From Nocardia aurea (GTDB taxonomy: Bacteria; Actinomycetota; Actinomycetes; Mycobacteriales; Mycobacteriaceae), in the NCBI RefSeq assembly GCF_003123685.1, contig NZ_QCYJ01000021.1:434001-498000 (forward strand): a stretch of DNA of 64,000 nt. Direction: 5' to 3'. Position numbers and translations under genes: made by a program. This document shows, piece by piece, positions 55,601 to 64,000 of this stretch. A model generated the notes under the pieces. That model was not told the DNA's origin. It searched no databases and saw nothing but the letters and a program-made list of their open reading frames with translations. Positions within the stretch are counted from its first letter, which is position 1, and each line of letters starts with the position of its first letter.

Positions 55601-58600
55601 CGCACGGGCGACCTGGTCCGCCGGGACGGCGCGGGTGTCCTGCACTACGTCGGCCGCGCCGACACCCAGGTCAAGGTGCGCGGTCTGCGGGTCGAGCTCG
55701 GTGATATCGAAGCCGCCCTCGTCGCCGTCGACGGTATCGACGCGGCCGTGGCACTGGTCCGCGCCGCGGGCGGCGAACAACGACTGATCGCCTACGCGGT
55801 AGCGGGAGAGTCGTTCGACGCCAAGAAGATTCGCGGCGAGCTGATGTCGATGCTGCCGGCCTACATGGTGCCGTCCCTCGTCATCAGGATCGACGCGGTA
55901 CCGCTGACGGTGAACGGCAAACTCGACTACCGCGCGCTGCCGACGCCGGACCCGAGCCATTTCGCCTCCGAGTACCGGGCACCGTCGGGTGTGGTCGAGC
56001 AGAGTATCGCCCGGGTCTTCGGCGAACTCTTCGACCGGCCCGAGGTCGGCGCGGAGGACAGCTTCTTCGAACTCGGCGGCAATTCGCTGATCGCGACCCG
56101 CGCGCTCAGCCGCATCGGCGAAATGGTCGACGTCGCGATTCCGGTTCGGGCGATCTTCGAGGCCCCGACCGTCGCCGGTCTGGCCGAACGGATCGCACAC
56201 CTGCGTTCGGTGCCCAACCTGCCCGCACCCACCCGCAGGAAGCGGCCGGCGCGGGTGCCGCTGTCACAGGCGCAGACCAGGATGTGGTTCCTCAACCAGT
56301 TCGAACCGGAATCGGCCGGATACGTCGTGCCGCTGGCGATCCGGCTCACCGGCGAGCTCGATGTGGCGGCCTTCGCCGCCGCGTTCGGCGATGTCGTCGA
56401 ACGGCACGAGAGCCTGCGCACCGTCTACCCCGCGATCGACGGCGTACCGTCGCAGGTCGTCCTCGACGCGGCGGAGGTCGTCGGGCGATACGACCTCACG
56501 CCGATCGTGCTCGACGAGCACGATCTGCCCGCCAGGTTGGCAGAATTCTTGGCCGCCGGATTCGAGGTCTCGGCCGAGGTCCCGCTGCGCGCGGTGCTGT
56601 ACCGGCTCTCGGACCGGGAATGGTTCGTCGCGATGGCGATGCATCACATCAGCTGCGACGGCTTCTCGGTCGCGCCGCTCGCGACCGACGTGATGACCGC
56701 GTACCAGGCCCGCGCACTCGGCAGACCGCCGCAATGGGCTCCGCTCGCCGTGCAATTCGCCGATTACGCACTGTGGCAGCTCGACGTCCTCGGTGCCGCG
56801 AACGACCCGGCATCGCCGGTCGCGCGCGATCTCGCCTACTGGCGGTCCCGGCTCGCGGGTGTGCCCGATCTGCTCGAGTTGCCGTCGGACCGACCGCGGC
56901 CCATCGAGCGGACCCAGCGCGGCGCGGTACTGCGCGCGACGATCCCCGCCGATCTCCAGGGGCGGATCGAAGCGCTGGCGCGGCGCTCGGGATCGACGAC
57001 GTTCATGGTCGTCCACACCGCGCTCGCGGTGCTGCTGTCGCGGTTGTCGGGCAGTGACGACATCACGATCGGCGTGCCGCACGCGGGCCGAGGCGATCGG
57101 TCGCTGGACAACCTGGTCGGCATGTTCGTCAACACGTTGGTGATGCGAACCCGGGTCGATCTCGACGATTCGTTCACCGAGGTGCTCGAGCAGGTTCGCC
57201 ATGCCGCCCTCGAGGCGTTCGACCACGCCTCGGTGCCCTTCGAGCAGGTGGTCGACGCGGTGAAACCCGCACGCTCGACCTCGCACACGCCGCTGTTCCA
57301 GGTGATGCTGGCCTACCAGAACATGGCGCGCGCCCGACTCGAACTGCCGGGACTCACCGTGGAGAACGTCGATCCGGGCGACAGCGCCGCGATCTACGAC
57401 CTGCTGTTGATGGTGGCCGAGGAACACGGACCGCACAACGAGCCCGCGGGCATCTCCGTGCGGGCGACCTACTCCACCGACCTCTTCGACGAACACACGG
57501 TGCGCCGCTTCACCGAACGTCTGATCCGGATACTCGACGCCGTGGCGACCGACAGCGAGTCGGCGGTCGGCGCGGTGACGTTGCTCGACGAGCAGGAGCG
57601 GTCGCGGGTTCTGGAGCGTTGGAACGACACCGGGGGCTCGTGCGCTCCCGGCGTGACCCTGGTGGACGCCTTCGACGCGCAGGTGGCACGGACACCCGAC
57701 GCCGTGGCGCTGCGCGTTCCCGGCGGTATCACCTGGACCTACCGGGAGTTCGACGCGCGGGTGAATCGCCTGGCCCGTCTGCTCATCGCGCGCGGCGCGG
57801 AGCCGGAGCGGGTCGTCGCGGTGGCGATCGGCCGGTCGGCCGAACTCGTGACGGCGTTGTACGCGGTGATCAAGGCGGGCGCGGCGTTCCTGCCGATCGA
57901 TCCCGGCCATCCCGCCGCCAGGATCGCGCACGTGCTCGACACCGCGAAACCACTGATCGTGCTGACCACCTCCGTGGACGGCACCGACCTGCCGGAAGGT
58001 GTCGACACCGTCCCTGTCGACGGGCTCGACCTGCGCGAGCTGTCGGACGCGCCGATCGCCGACGGCGAGCGCCGGGCCCCGCTGCGGCCGGACAACACCG
58101 CCTACGTGTTGTTCACCTCCGGCTCCACCGGAGTCCCGAAGGGCGTCGCCCTCACCCACGCCGCGACCGCGAGCCAACTGGAGTGGGCCCAGCGCCGGTG
58201 GCCGCACGACACCTCCGATGTCGTACTCCACAAGACCCCGATCACGTTCGATATCGCCGTCTGGGAGTTGTTCTGGCCCTTGCGGACCGGTGCGCGGATC
58301 GTCGTGGCCGAGCCCGACGGGCACCGCGACCCCGCCTACCTGGCGCGGGTGATCGCCGACCACCGGATAACGACGGCGCATTTCGTGCCGTCCATGCTCG
58401 AGGTGTTCACCGAATTCGTCGGTGCCGCCGCGCTCGCGGCGATGCGCCGGGTGTTCGTCTCGGGTGAGGCGCTCTCGCGCCGCGTCGCCGACGACGCGGC
58501 CGCGGTGTTCACGCGCGCGGACACGGTGAACTGGTACGGCCCGGCCGAGGCGGAGGTCGTCACGTCGGTGCGGCTCGCCGAGGACGCGGGGGAGTCGAGG

Positions 58601-61600
58601 GATTCGAGCACCGGTGCGATGGTGCCGATCGGTGCGCCGATCTCGGGTATGCGCGTCTACGTTCTCGATGCCGGGCTGCGTCCGGTGCCGGTCGGCGTCG
58701 TCGGCGAATTGTATGTCGCCGGTGTGCAATTGGCGCGCGGGTACCAGGGCAGGCCCGCGCTCACCGCGGGCGCGTTCGTGGCGAATTCCTTCGGTGCGCC
58801 CGGACAGCGTCTGTACCGCACGGGTGACCGCGTGCGGTGGACCGAGTCCGGCACGCTGGAATACCGTGGCCGCAGCGATTTCCAGGTGAAGGTGCGCGGT
58901 CAGCGTGTCGAACCCGGCGATATCGAAGCCGCGATGCGCGCCATCGACGACGTCGCCCGCGCGGTGGCGATCGTGACCGCCGAGCGGATCGTCGGGTACG
59001 TCACCCTGGTTCCCGGGGCGCGCGTCGACGGCCGCGAGATCCGCGACCGCCTCACCCGTTCGCTGCCCGGCTATCTCGTTCCGGCCGGTGTGCAGGTTCT
59101 GGAGTCGATGCCGCTCAACGCGAACGGAAAGCTCGATCGGTCCGCCCTGCCGCGACCGGTATTCGACGACCGCGAGGAATTCGTGCCGCCGCGTACCGAC
59201 CACGAAGAGGTACTGGCGGGGGCGGTCGCCGAGCTCACGGGCGCCGATCGGGTGAGCGTGCGCGCGAATCTGTTCGAGATCGGCGTCAATTCGCTCTCCG
59301 CCGCCCGGCTCGCGGCGCGCGCGCAGACGGCACTCGGCGTCGATGTGGGTATCCGTGACATCTTCGACGCCCCCACCGTCGCCGGACTGACCGAACTGCT
59401 GGCGACGCGGTCGGCGTCGACGGAGGCGCCACTGGTCGCGCGACCGCGTCCGGCCGTCGTGCCGCTCGCGAACGCCCAGCGGCGGATGTGGCTGCTCAAC
59501 CAGCTCGATACGTCCTCACCGGCCTACAACATCTGCTTCGCCGCACGACTGACCGGGCGACTGGATATCGACGCGTTCCGCGCGGCCTTCCTGGACGTCA
59601 TCGGCCGACACGAACCGTTGCGGACGGTCTACCCGGTCGTGGACGGTGAGCCGTGCCAACTGGTGCGGGAACTCTCGGGTATCGGCGCCGAATTGGTGCC
59701 CGCACCGCTCGAGGTCGCCGACGAGGCCGAACTGACGGCCCGGATCGGTGAGACCGTACGGGCGGGATTCGATGTCGCGCAGGCGGTCCCGCTGCGCGTC
59801 CGCCTCCTGCGGACCTCCGAGCAGGAGTACGTGCTGGTCGTGGTGGTCCATCACATCGCGGCGGACGGCGCGTCGATGCCGCCGCTGGCCCGTGATGTGT
59901 TCTCCGCCTACGCGGCTCGTACGGCGGGCCGTGCGCCGGGCTGGGAACCGTTGGCGGTCCAGTACGCCGATTACGCCCTGTGGCAGCGGGATTCGCTCGG
60001 CGCGGAGGACGATCCGGCCTCGCGGCTCAGCAAGCAGATCGAATACTGGTCCCGCACCCTGCGCGACGCGCCGGAACTGCTCGATCTGCCGACCGATCGG
60101 CCGCGCCCGGCCACCATGTCGATGGTCGGCGGCAGTGTGCGCTTCGACATTCCCGCACGGCTGCACGACGAGATCGTGCGGGTGGCCCATCGCGAGGGCG
60201 TGACGGTCTTCGTCGTCCTGCACGCGGCGCTGGCGATCCTGTTGGCGCGCACGGCGCACACGTCCGACATCTCGATCGGCACCCCGGTCGCGGGGCGTGG
60301 GCGGCGTGAACTCGACGATCTGGTCGGCATGTTCGTCAACACGGTCGTCCTGCGTACCCCGATCCGCGAGGACCGGACCTTCGCACAACTGCTGTCGGAG
60401 ATCCGCGATATCGATCTGGAAGCCCTCGCGCACGCGGATCTGCCCTACGAGCGACTGGTCGAAATCCTCGATCGGCCCCGATCGGCGGCGTACTCCCCGC
60501 TGTTCCAGGTGATGTTGGGGTGGCAGCACGCCTCGGCGTCGCGCTTCGAATTGCCCGAGATCGCGGTGGAACCTGTCGATCCCGGCATCGCGCAGGCCAA
60601 GACCGATCTCACCGTCCTGGTCACCGAACGTCTCGAGGGTGACCGTGCCGCGGGGATCGGCGGCGAGATCGTCTACGCCGAGGATATTTTCGATGCCGCG
60701 ACCGCGCACGCCTTCGCGGACCGGTTCCTTCGCGTCCTCGACGGCCTCATCGGCGATCCGACGCGTCTCGTCGGTGCGGTGTCGCTGCTCGGCGACGAGG
60801 AAACGGCACGGCTCGTGCCCGCGTCCGGTGGTTCGGTCGGACCCGCGCGGCTCTACCCCGATCTGCTCGCGGATTCGGTCGCGGCGGCACCCGACGCGAT
60901 CGCCCTCATCGGCGTCACCGAAACACTGACCTACGCCGAAGTCGAGGACAGGGCCAATCGGCTCGCCCGCCACCTGCTGACCATGGGACTCGGGCCGGAC
61001 GATTTCGTCGCGCTCGCCGTCCCACGCTCGGTCGACTATCACATCGCCATGTGGGCCATCGCGAAGACCGGTGCGGCCTTCGTCCCGGTGGACCTGCGGT
61101 ACCCGGCGCGTCGTATCGACCACATGGTGCGGGATTCCGGCACGCGCGTCGGTCTCACGCTGACCGCGTCGCTGGCGGCGTTGCCGGACGGCTTCCGATG
61201 GGTGGCCCTCGACGATCCGGACACGGCCGCTGAGATCGCCGCATGCCGCGCGACCGCCGTCACCGACGCCGAGCGCACCAGGGCGCCGCGGATCCAGGAC
61301 GCGGCGTACGTGGTCTACACCTCCGGGTCGACCGGCACCCCCAAGGGCGTCGTCGTCACCCACCAGGGTCTCGCGGGTTTCGCCGCCGAACAGCGCGATC
61401 GTTACCGGGTCGAGCGCGATTCCCGGGTCCTGCACGTGTCGGCGCCCGCGTTCGACGCGGTACTGCTCGAATCGCTGATGGCATCGCAGGCGTCCGCGGC
61501 GCTGGTGATCTCACCGCCGGATATCTTCGGCGGCGCCGAACTGGACGACCTGATCCGCCGACACGGGGTGACGCACGCCTTCCTCACCCCCGGTGTCCTC

Positions 61601-64000
61601 GCGACGATTCCGGCGACCGGTCTCGCATCGGTGCGGATGCTCGCGGTCGGCGGCGAGAAGGTCGGTGTCGACGCCATCGCGCCGTGGGCGGCGGGGCGGC
61701 GACTGCACAATATCTACGGGCCGACCGAGACGACGATCGTCATCACCATCAGTGACCCGATGTTGCCCACCGACTCCATCACCATCGGCGGTCCGATCCG
61801 CGGTGCGGCGGCGGTCGTTCTGGACGCGGGGTTGCGTCCGGTGCCGGTCGGCGTCGCGGGTGAGTTGTACCTGGCGGGCCCGCAGCTGGCGCGCGGGTAC
61901 CTGAACCGGTCCGCGCCGACCGCCGGTGCCTTCGTCGCGAATCCGTTCGGCGACTCGGGTTCTCGCATGTATCGGACCGGCGACATCGTGCGTTGGACGC
62001 GCGGCGGAGCCCTGGAATACATCGGACGCGTCGACTTCCAGATCAAGATCAGGGGTCAGCGCATCGAACTGGGTGAGATCGACGCCGCGCTGATCGCCTA
62101 TCCGACGGTGTCCGCCGCGGTGACGGTGGTCCGCGGCGGGCCGGGCGGTCAGCCCGCGCTCGCGGCCTACGTGGTGGCGGAGACCGGAAGCACCGTCGAC
62201 CCGGTCGACCTGCGCGCCCGGGTGTCGACCGTGCTGCCCGCGCATATGGTGCCCGCCGTGATCACGGTGCTGGACACGATGCCGCTCGCCTCGACCGGCA
62301 AGGTGGATCGCAAGGCCTTGCCCGAACCCGATTTCGACAGTGCCGTCACCGATCTCGTCGCGCTGTCGGGCGAACTGGAACACACCGTGGCCGCCGCGTT
62401 CGCCGAGGTGCTCGGCATCTCCGCGGTGGGCGCGACCACGTCGTTCTTCGCGCACGGCGGCGATTCCATCATGGTGATCCAGCTGGCGTCGCGGTTGAAG
62501 TCGGCCGGTGTGCTCGTGACGGCCAGGGATATCTTCGAGCGCAAGACGGTGCGGGAGCTGGCGCGGGTGGCGGGCGCCGCTGAGCGTCGCGCGCTCGAGG
62601 AGTTGCCGGGCGGCGGTATCGGCGAGATTCCGGCGACACCGATCGTGTCCTGGTACCTCGAACGACTCGGTACCGCGGACCGGTTCGCGCAATCGGTCCT
62701 GGTCCGGCTGCCCGGTGCGGCCCGCGTCGAAGACGTGACGGCCGTCGTACAAGCGGTGCTCGACCAGCACGACATGTTGCGGGCCAGACTGCGCGACGGG
62801 CGTCTCGAGGTCCTGCCCGCCGCCGATGCCGCGGGCTCGGTGCTGGTCCGGACGTTCGGCGAGGCGCAGGCTCCCGGTGGGGATGCCTTCACCGCCGTAC
62901 TCGAGACCGCGGCCGCCGAGGCGGCCGGACGTCTGGATCCGGCGGCGGGACGGATGGCGCAGGTCGTCTGCCTGCTGCCCGAACCGGGTGTCGATTCCGA
63001 CGGCCGCGCCCTGATCGTCATCCACCACTTGGCCGTGGACGGCGTCTCGTGGCGAATCCTGGTGCCGGACTTCATGACCGCGTGGCAGCAGCACACGCTC
63101 GGCCAGGGCATCTCGCTGCCCGCGCAGGGCACATCCATGCGCCGCTGGGCGCACGCTCTCGTCGAGGCCGCCACCGCGCGAGCGGGCGAGATCGACCTGT
63201 GGGAGCGCACGAGCGGCGCCGTCGATCCGCAGCTGGGTTCGGCCGCGTTCGACCCGGCACTCGATATCCAGTCCACGGTCCGCCAGGTGACGATATCCGT
63301 GCCGACGACGGTGACCTCGGCCCTGTTGCACGCGGTGCCGGAAGCCGTCCACGGCAGTGTCGACGACGCGTTGCTCGCCGGACTGGCGGTCGCCGTGGCA
63401 CGCTGGCGCGCTCGGCGCGGCGTCACGCACACCGGCCTCAAGGTGCTCGTGGAGGGCCACGGACGTGAGGAGCGGATCGCCGAAGGCGCCGACCTGTCGC
63501 GCACCGTCGGCTGGTTCACCAACGCCTACCCCGTCGCGCTGGAAGTGGGCGACACCGGAACCGATATCCGCGCGACGGTGAAATCGGTGAAGGAGCAGTT
63601 GCGCGCGATCCCGGACAAGGGGATCGGGTACGGCCTGTTGCGGTACCTGAATCCGGACACCGCGGGCAGGCTCGCGGCGGCGGCCGAGCCGCAGATCAGT
63701 TTCAACAATCTCGGTCGGGTCGGCGTCGACGTGACGACCCTGTCCGAATACGCCTGGAGTCCCGCGGACGAGGAATTCGACCGCAGGGCGGCGTTCGACC
63801 AGGACATGCCCGCCGCGGCGGCCGTCACGATCGACGTCCACGTCGAGGAGACCGAATCGGGTCCGCGACTGTCCGCCTACGTCGGTTACGCCTCGCGTCT
63901 GTTCGAGCACGACGACGTGGTGGCACTCGCCGACGAGTGGGTCGCCGCGCTGACCGCGATCGCCGCCGAATCGGAACTGGACCGCGATTGGGGTCTGTCT
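46685..64000 (+). CDS. Giant non-ribosomal peptide synthetase, five modules plus epimerase (3' end beyond window)
   Basis: An open frame of 5772 residues to the window edge. Domain order: starter C (HHLVVDG at 146), A1 (YTSGSTG at 621), T1 (Ser 1023); C2 (HHICCDG 1209), A2 (1693), T2 (Ser 2072); C3 (HHISIDG 2255), A3 (2745), T3 (Ser 3134); C4 (HHISCDG 3320), A4 (3810), T4 (Ser 4203); C5 (HHIAADG 4389), A5 (4878), T5 (Ser 5261); then E (HHLAVDG 5447, EGHGRE, TVGWFT, KGIGYG, FNNLGR). T5 has the GGDS motif expected before an E domain. The EntF-like first C domain implies an acyl or aryl starter. By-eye specificity codes are A1 DYWSLSSVFK, A2 DALFVGGIMK, A3 DLWDLILVSK, A4 DIWHFSWVVK (partly Ser-like) and A5 DALFAGIIVK; none is a confident call. 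All A domains keep the A10 lysine. No thioesterase is in view. Confidence 0.95.
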   Translation, partial: MNQKSDVSGGTIVDLIPLSRAQYGMWLADTLPGGPPVNIAHYLEIEGPIDLDAFARAVNDAGHEMESLLVRVIESDGRPYQFVDHTMEYDEPVLDFSGDADPVAAALEWMSADYSTKALDLSRDQLAVTRLIRVGPDRYFWYARAHHLVVDGYGAFNSLTRCAEHYNALLEGRAPAPLVAATLHDVAEAERAYRESPRFEADRAYWLDKVSGLPKPASLSGRTARWAKDDRVAGQELPSHLSDALDRFAEDLHASEAQVVIAAFAAFLARMTGTDDVVLSMPVSGRVTKRLRNAAAMLANMVPIRFAVGASTTVEDIVRASVSELVAAMRHQLYRFEDLRRESDALDASANSFGPIVNILFFDSEIRMGSALGRYRALTSGTLDDLQLNMYRSGADAPLLIELHGNGNLYGQEELETHAARFIEFLRRLLESPRDTPIAAIDLLDTAERGRIVGDLAGRDGARPSATLVELLARQAAATPEAIAVTSGDISLTYRELDERSNRFARRLIARGAGPESLVAIAMPRGVEVVAATLGVLKTGAGYLPLDLAHPADRLEYILADADPILTVTSGDVRDRVPGDPARVVLFDGTGRADGDFVARPIIDTDRIAPLRSDQLAYVIYTSGSTGRPKGVAITHRSVSTYLVNSCAEAGIRAQDVWTFFHSYAFDYSIWEIFGPLVTGGRVVVVDSRTTRSPEDVVRLVAREGVTVFSQTPSAFYQFAAARQRYADAGEPDGPLSLRLVLLSGEALQPALLANWYDRNPALPVLVNSYGITETTVFVTYLGLSSNIAVAGAPSAIGPALPGLRTYVLDQRLQPVPLGAWGEIYVAGEQLARGYLNRPSLSASRFVADPFGEPGGRLYRSGDIVRWNNLGELEYRGRGDQQVQLRGFRIELDEIRNALTGHDSVASAAVIVRHPDTEAAGLVGYVVPEPGATCDAETLRAHVGSVLPEYMIPVAIVTLDELPLTVNGKLDLRALPEPVFESAAPYVEPRTVAEGLIADVFAEVLGADRVGVLDSFFDLGGNSITATSAVVRIAEVMGCEVSVRDLFGHPTVARLATRLSEAERTTRPPLRAVHRVDPVPLAPAQNRIWMLNQADPTSGAYNIPLVLRLTGTLDIAALRAALTDVIERHETLRTVYPVVNGQGAQVILPADAVVAELTPMVGPADPDEMKALIGTLVSAGTDLRTDPPIRITLLSTPDRAGHVLVVVLHHICCDGWSLRPLAADVAGAYAARMEGKAPEWRPLDVHYADYSIWHRELLGDENDPASLSYRQLDYWTRRLAGKPPLLEIPTDRPRPARPSLRGEVVTAAIDAETFSGIERLARASNVTTFVVVHAALAVLLARLSGEQDITIGTPVAGRGERALEPLVGMFVNTVPLRTEIRSDESFAAFLTRVGNDDVDAFAHGDLPYEQIVDAVEPRRSMAYAPLCQVYLVLENTGRAKVELSDLTVEVLDRDAEPAKVDLIVTVAENVSDGGDVAVRINYATDLFDRDSMEVFAERWTRILAEFVADPRRPVGAVNVLSAWERRTLVPASGVAGVGSHVLSDMLCVRDADAVAVVSGSRSVSYGELDGWSSRLARLLMSEGIGAGDVVGLVMGRSAELVAGMWAVTKSGAGFVLVDPRYPVERVAGMLADAGVGIALSVSASRAVVPGGVRVVVLDGPDARENLADYSPEPVTDLDRVRPSRVSDVAYVLFTSGSTGVPKGVMVTHEGLANFAAEQAVRYSVDVSSRVLAVAAPGFDAVVLELLMAHACGAALVVAPPEVFAGAELAELIAGERVSHAFLTPSVLATMSPERLDCLRVLVAGGEAVSAELVEVWGTGRSLFNGYGPTETTIMVAISDELRPGQRVVLGGPVRGVDCVVLDRRLRPVPAGATGELYVSGPGLARGYIGRGGSTAAVFVAAPFGTGARMYRTGDLVRWVDGGVLEFIGRGDFQVKVRGQRVELGEIEAVLATHPGVATAIVVGVATEAGTRLAAYVLPADGAVDTAELLGYAGDRLPSHMVPDAVLVLDEMPLTSVGKIDRAALPAPVFTGAAEYVAPRDAAERMVARICAEVLGVERVGILDSFFELGGNSLTATRFAARLGAEFGAEVALRAIFEAPTVADLARHLRTASAPAREPLEPQHRPDRIPLSPAQARMWFFNRFDPTSAVYNVPIVVRMSGELDIAAMRATIGDILDRHESLRTVYPDSDSGPHQVVLAVDEVLPDLEPVGVADSELEASIAAAATIGFDVTAEVPCRITLLRSAPEVHTLVMVVHHISIDGSSLAPLATDLMTAYRARVRNSAPQWPPLPVQYADYALWQRKLLGADNDPDSPTASQTAYWLSALADLPEVLDLPTDRPRPATQSFRGATVTVALPADLHRAVVALARRHDATVFMVMHAAFAALLARLSGTGDIAVGTPIAGRGEPGLDGLVGMFVNTLVLRTRIEPDATFLGIMNRVREADLSAFENADIPFERLVEVLNPPRTTSHAPLTQVGFSFQNIEIPTVSFEGMTVSAHMADPSVAKYDLHLSLVDSMGPNGEPAEMAVEFSYATDLFGEATIRSMFDRYARLLHAVVAEPGRVVGDIDLLTAEETGALVAHSTGPITDESPSTIAELFAAQVDARPDATAVIDADTGERFTYREFGAQVDALARRLNGRGVGRGSVIAVAMHRSVDLLRTLYAIHRAGAAYLPLDPDHPVERIRTVLTAARPDRIIVRAADAVHLPDDVAPWTLEELTVADATASATGGSEFGLPPHPLDLAYVIYTSGSTGVPKGVAVPHGAVVNQLRWLRNHYGLGGDDVMVLRTPVTFDLSVWELFSALTCGAALVVAGPAAHTDPTAVVALMNEYRITTVDFVPSLLAAFLETAGPDTVPDNCRVLCIGEALPVETVRRFRELSGARIDNLYGPTEAAVSVTAHRIDSLDGTAVPIGVPEANVTVHVMDSRLRPVPVGVTGELYLGGAQLARGYHGRPGVTAAAFVADPFADGGAARMYRTGDLVRRDGAGVLHYVGRADTQVKVRGLRVELGDIEAALVAVDGIDAAVALVRAAGGEQRLIAYAVAGESFDAKKIRGELMSMLPAYMVPSLVIRIDAVPLTVNGKLDYRALPTPDPSHFASEYRAPSGVVEQSIARVFGELFDRPEVGAEDSFFELGGNSLIATRALSRIGEMVDVAIPVRAIFEAPTVAGLAERIAHLRSVPNLPAPTRRKRPARVPLSQAQTRMWFLNQFEPESAGYVVPLAIRLTGELDVAAFAAAFGDVVERHESLRTVYPAIDGVPSQVVLDAAEVVGRYDLTPIVLDEHDLPARLAEFLAAGFEVSAEVPLRAVLYRLSDREWFVAMAMHHISCDGFSVAPLATDVMTAYQARALGRPPQWAPLAVQFADYALWQLDVLGAANDPASPVARDLAYWRSRLAGVPDLLELPSDRPRPIERTQRGAVLRATIPADLQGRIEALARRSGSTTFMVVHTALAVLLSRLSGSDDITIGVPHAGRGDRSLDNLVGMFVNTLVMRTRVDLDDSFTEVLEQVRHAALEAFDHASVPFEQVVDAVKPARSTSHTPLFQVMLAYQNMARARLELPGLTVENVDPGDSAAIYDLLLMVAEEHGPHNEPAGISVRATYSTDLFDEHTVRRFTERLIRILDAVATDSESAVGAVTLLDEQERSRVLERWNDTGGSCAPGVTLVDAFDAQVARTPDAVALRVPGGITWTYREFDARVNRLARLLIARGAEPERVVAVAIGRSAELVTALYAVIKAGAAFLPIDPGHPAARIAHVLDTAKPLIVLTTSVDGTDLPEGVDTVPVDGLDLRELSDAPIADGERRAPLRPDNTAYVLFTSGSTGVPKGVALTHAATASQLEWAQRRWPHDTSDVVLHKTPITFDIAVWELFWPLRTGARIVVAEPDGHRDPAYLARVIADHRITTAHFVPSMLEVFTEFVGAAALAAMRRVFVSGEALSRRVADDAAAVFTRADTVNWYGPAEAEVVTSVRLAEDAGESRDSSTGAMVPIGAPISGMRVYVLDAGLRPVPVGVVGELYVAGVQLARGYQGRPALTAGAFVANSFGAPGQRLYRTGDRVRWTESGTLEYRGRSDFQVKVRGQRVEPGDIEAAMRAIDDVARAVAIVTAERIVGYVTLVPGARVDGREIRDRLTRSLPGYLVPAGVQVLESMPLNANGKLDRSALPRPVFDDREEFVPPRTDHEEVLAGAVAELTGADRVSVRANLFEIGVNSLSAARLAARAQTALGVDVGIRDIFDAPTVAGLTELLATRSASTEAPLVARPRPAVVPLANAQRRMWLLNQLDTSSPAYNICFAARLTGRLDIDAFRAAFLDVIGRHEPLRTVYPVVDGEPCQLVRELSGIGAELVPAPLEVADEAELTARIGETVRAGFDVAQAVPLRVRLLRTSEQEYVLVVVVHHIAADGASMPPLARDVFSAYAARTAGRAPGWEPLAVQYADYALWQRDSLGAEDDPASRLSKQIEYWSRTLRDAPELLDLPTDRPRPATMSMVGGSVRFDIPARLHDEIVRVAHREGVTVFVVLHAALAILLARTAHTSDISIGTPVAGRGRRELDDLVGMFVNTVVLRTPIREDRTFAQLLSEIRDIDLEALAHADLPYERLVEILDRPRSAAYSPLFQVMLGWQHASASRFELPEIAVEPVDPGIAQAKTDLTVLVTERLEGDRAAGIGGEIVYAEDIFDAATAHAFADRFLRVLDGLIGDPTRLVGAVSLLGDEETARLVPASGGSVGPARLYPDLLADSVAAAPDAIALIGVTETLTYAEVEDRANRLARHLLTMGLGPDDFVALAVPRSVDYHIAMWAIAKTGAAFVPVDLRYPARRIDHMVRDSGTRVGLTLTASLAALPDGFRWVALDDPDTAAEIAACRATAVTDAERTRAPRIQDAAYVVYTSGSTGTPKGVVVTHQGLAGFAAEQRDRYRVERDSRVLHVSAPAFDAVLLESLMASQASAALVISPPDIFGGAELDDLIRRHGVTHAFLTPGVLATIPATGLASVRMLAVGGEKVGVDAIAPWAAGRRLHNIYGPTETTIVITISDPMLPTDSITIGGPIRGAAAVVLDAGLRPVPVGVAGELYLAGPQLARGYLNRSAPTAGAFVANPFGDSGSRMYRTGDIVRWTRGGALEYIGRVDFQIKIRGQRIELGEIDAALIAYPTVSAAVTVVRGGPGGQPALAAYVVAETGSTVDPVDLRARVSTVLPAHMVPAVITVLDTMPLASTGKVDRKALPEPDFDSAVTDLVALSGELEHTVAAAFAEVLGISAVGATTSFFAHGGDSIMVIQLASRLKSAGVLVTARDIFERKTVRELARVAGAAERRALEELPGGGIGEIPATPIVSWYLERLGTADRFAQSVLVRLPGAARVEDVTAVVQAVLDQHDMLRARLRDGRLEVLPAADAAGSVLVRTFGEAQAPGGDAFTAVLETAAAEAAGRLDPAAGRMAQVVCLLPEPGVDSDGRALIVIHHLAVDGVSWRILVPDFMTAWQQHTLGQGISLPAQGTSMRRWAHALVEAATARAGEIDLWERTSGAVDPQLGSAAFDPALDIQSTVRQVTISVPTTVTSALLHAVPEAVHGSVDDALLAGLAVAVARWRARRGVTHTGLKVLVEGHGREERIAEGADLSRTVGWFTNAYPVALEVGDTGTDIRATVKSVKEQLRAIPDKGIGYGLLRYLNPDTAGRLAAAAEPQISFNNLGRVGVDVTTLSEYAWSPADEEFDRRAAFDQDMPAAAAVTIDVHVEETESGPRLSAYVGYASRLFEHDDVVALADEWVAALTAIAAESELDRDWGLS

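Noticed and set aside
51866..64000. Very long minus-strand open frames opposite the NRPS (up to 1444 residues at 51866-56200, also 56264-59203 and 61511-63910)
   Set aside because: They mirror the GC-rich codons of the NRPS, have His/Arg/Gln/Asp-rich low-information sequence and no domain motifs; the plus-strand NRPS motifs are unambiguous.

Overview
High-GC actinobacterial DNA. The gene content points to a mycolic-acid-containing genus, most likely Nocardia. The evidence is a stand-alone LigC/PolDom repair pair, an antigen-85-type esterase, DUF3558 and DUF2599 lipoproteins, an Rv1733c-type membrane protein, several LIP-family secreted lipases, an AccD carboxyltransferase, and the actinobacterial trio of DUF397 protein, XRE/DUF5753 regulator and DUF574 methyltransferase. 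No tRNA, rRNA, CRISPR array, insertion sequence or phage gene was found.

Layout. 1-6.7 kb: a truncated secreted-type protein, the LigC/PolDom operon, a GAP/Sap-type membrane protein, a DUF1254/DUF1214 protein, a cold-shock protein with a C-terminal extension, and a two-gene NfeD-like/flotillin operon. 6.8-10.9 kb: a 1342-residue protein with a caspase-like His/Cys domain, a P-loop NTPase region and 15.5 tandem 42-residue TPR-type repeats. This is the architecture of NLR-like bacterial conflict proteins and a strong candidate for an undescribed defence or cell-death system. 10.9-13.9 kb: acyl-CoA dehydrogenase, GNAT acetyltransferase, TetR regulator. 14.0-19.4 kb: a tightly overlapping four-gene operon of cysteine desulfurase-like enzyme, HMA-domain protein, Y4yA-type PLP enzyme and cysteine synthase-rhodanese fusion. 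It looks like an uncharacterised sulfur/metal pathway. 19.5-21.4 kb: CBS-pair protein and PucR-type regulator.

21.5-25.7 kb: a cluster of very small genes, a DUF574 methyltransferase, a DUF397 protein and its XRE/DUF5753 regulator. A recurring motif (TGCGRATGCAAG, often within an inverted repeat) occurs upstream of the transcription units and suggests a shared local regulator. 25.7-33.6 kb: an NAD(P)-binding oxidoreductase, secreted proteins including three LIP-family lipases, a double-hotdog hydratase, a DUF3558 lipoprotein and a small zinc-ribbon protein. 33.7-45.7 kb: lipid and envelope functions (SRPBCC-acyl-CoA synthetase fusion, TetR with an Rv1733c-like membrane protein, AccD, a PucR-like paralogue lacking its HTH, an antigen-85-type esterase, a luciferase-like monooxygenase, a degenerate double-hotdog protein and a class 2 lipase).

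45.7-64 kb: two large hairpins, about 800 bp of comparatively A/T-richer non-coding DNA, then one giant NRPS gene running off the window. In the window it encodes 5772 residues arranged C(starter)-A-T-C-A-T-C-A-T-C-A-T-C-A-T-E. It should assemble an acyl-capped peptide whose fifth residue is D-configured. No thioesterase, MbtH-like protein or transporter gene for it is visible here.
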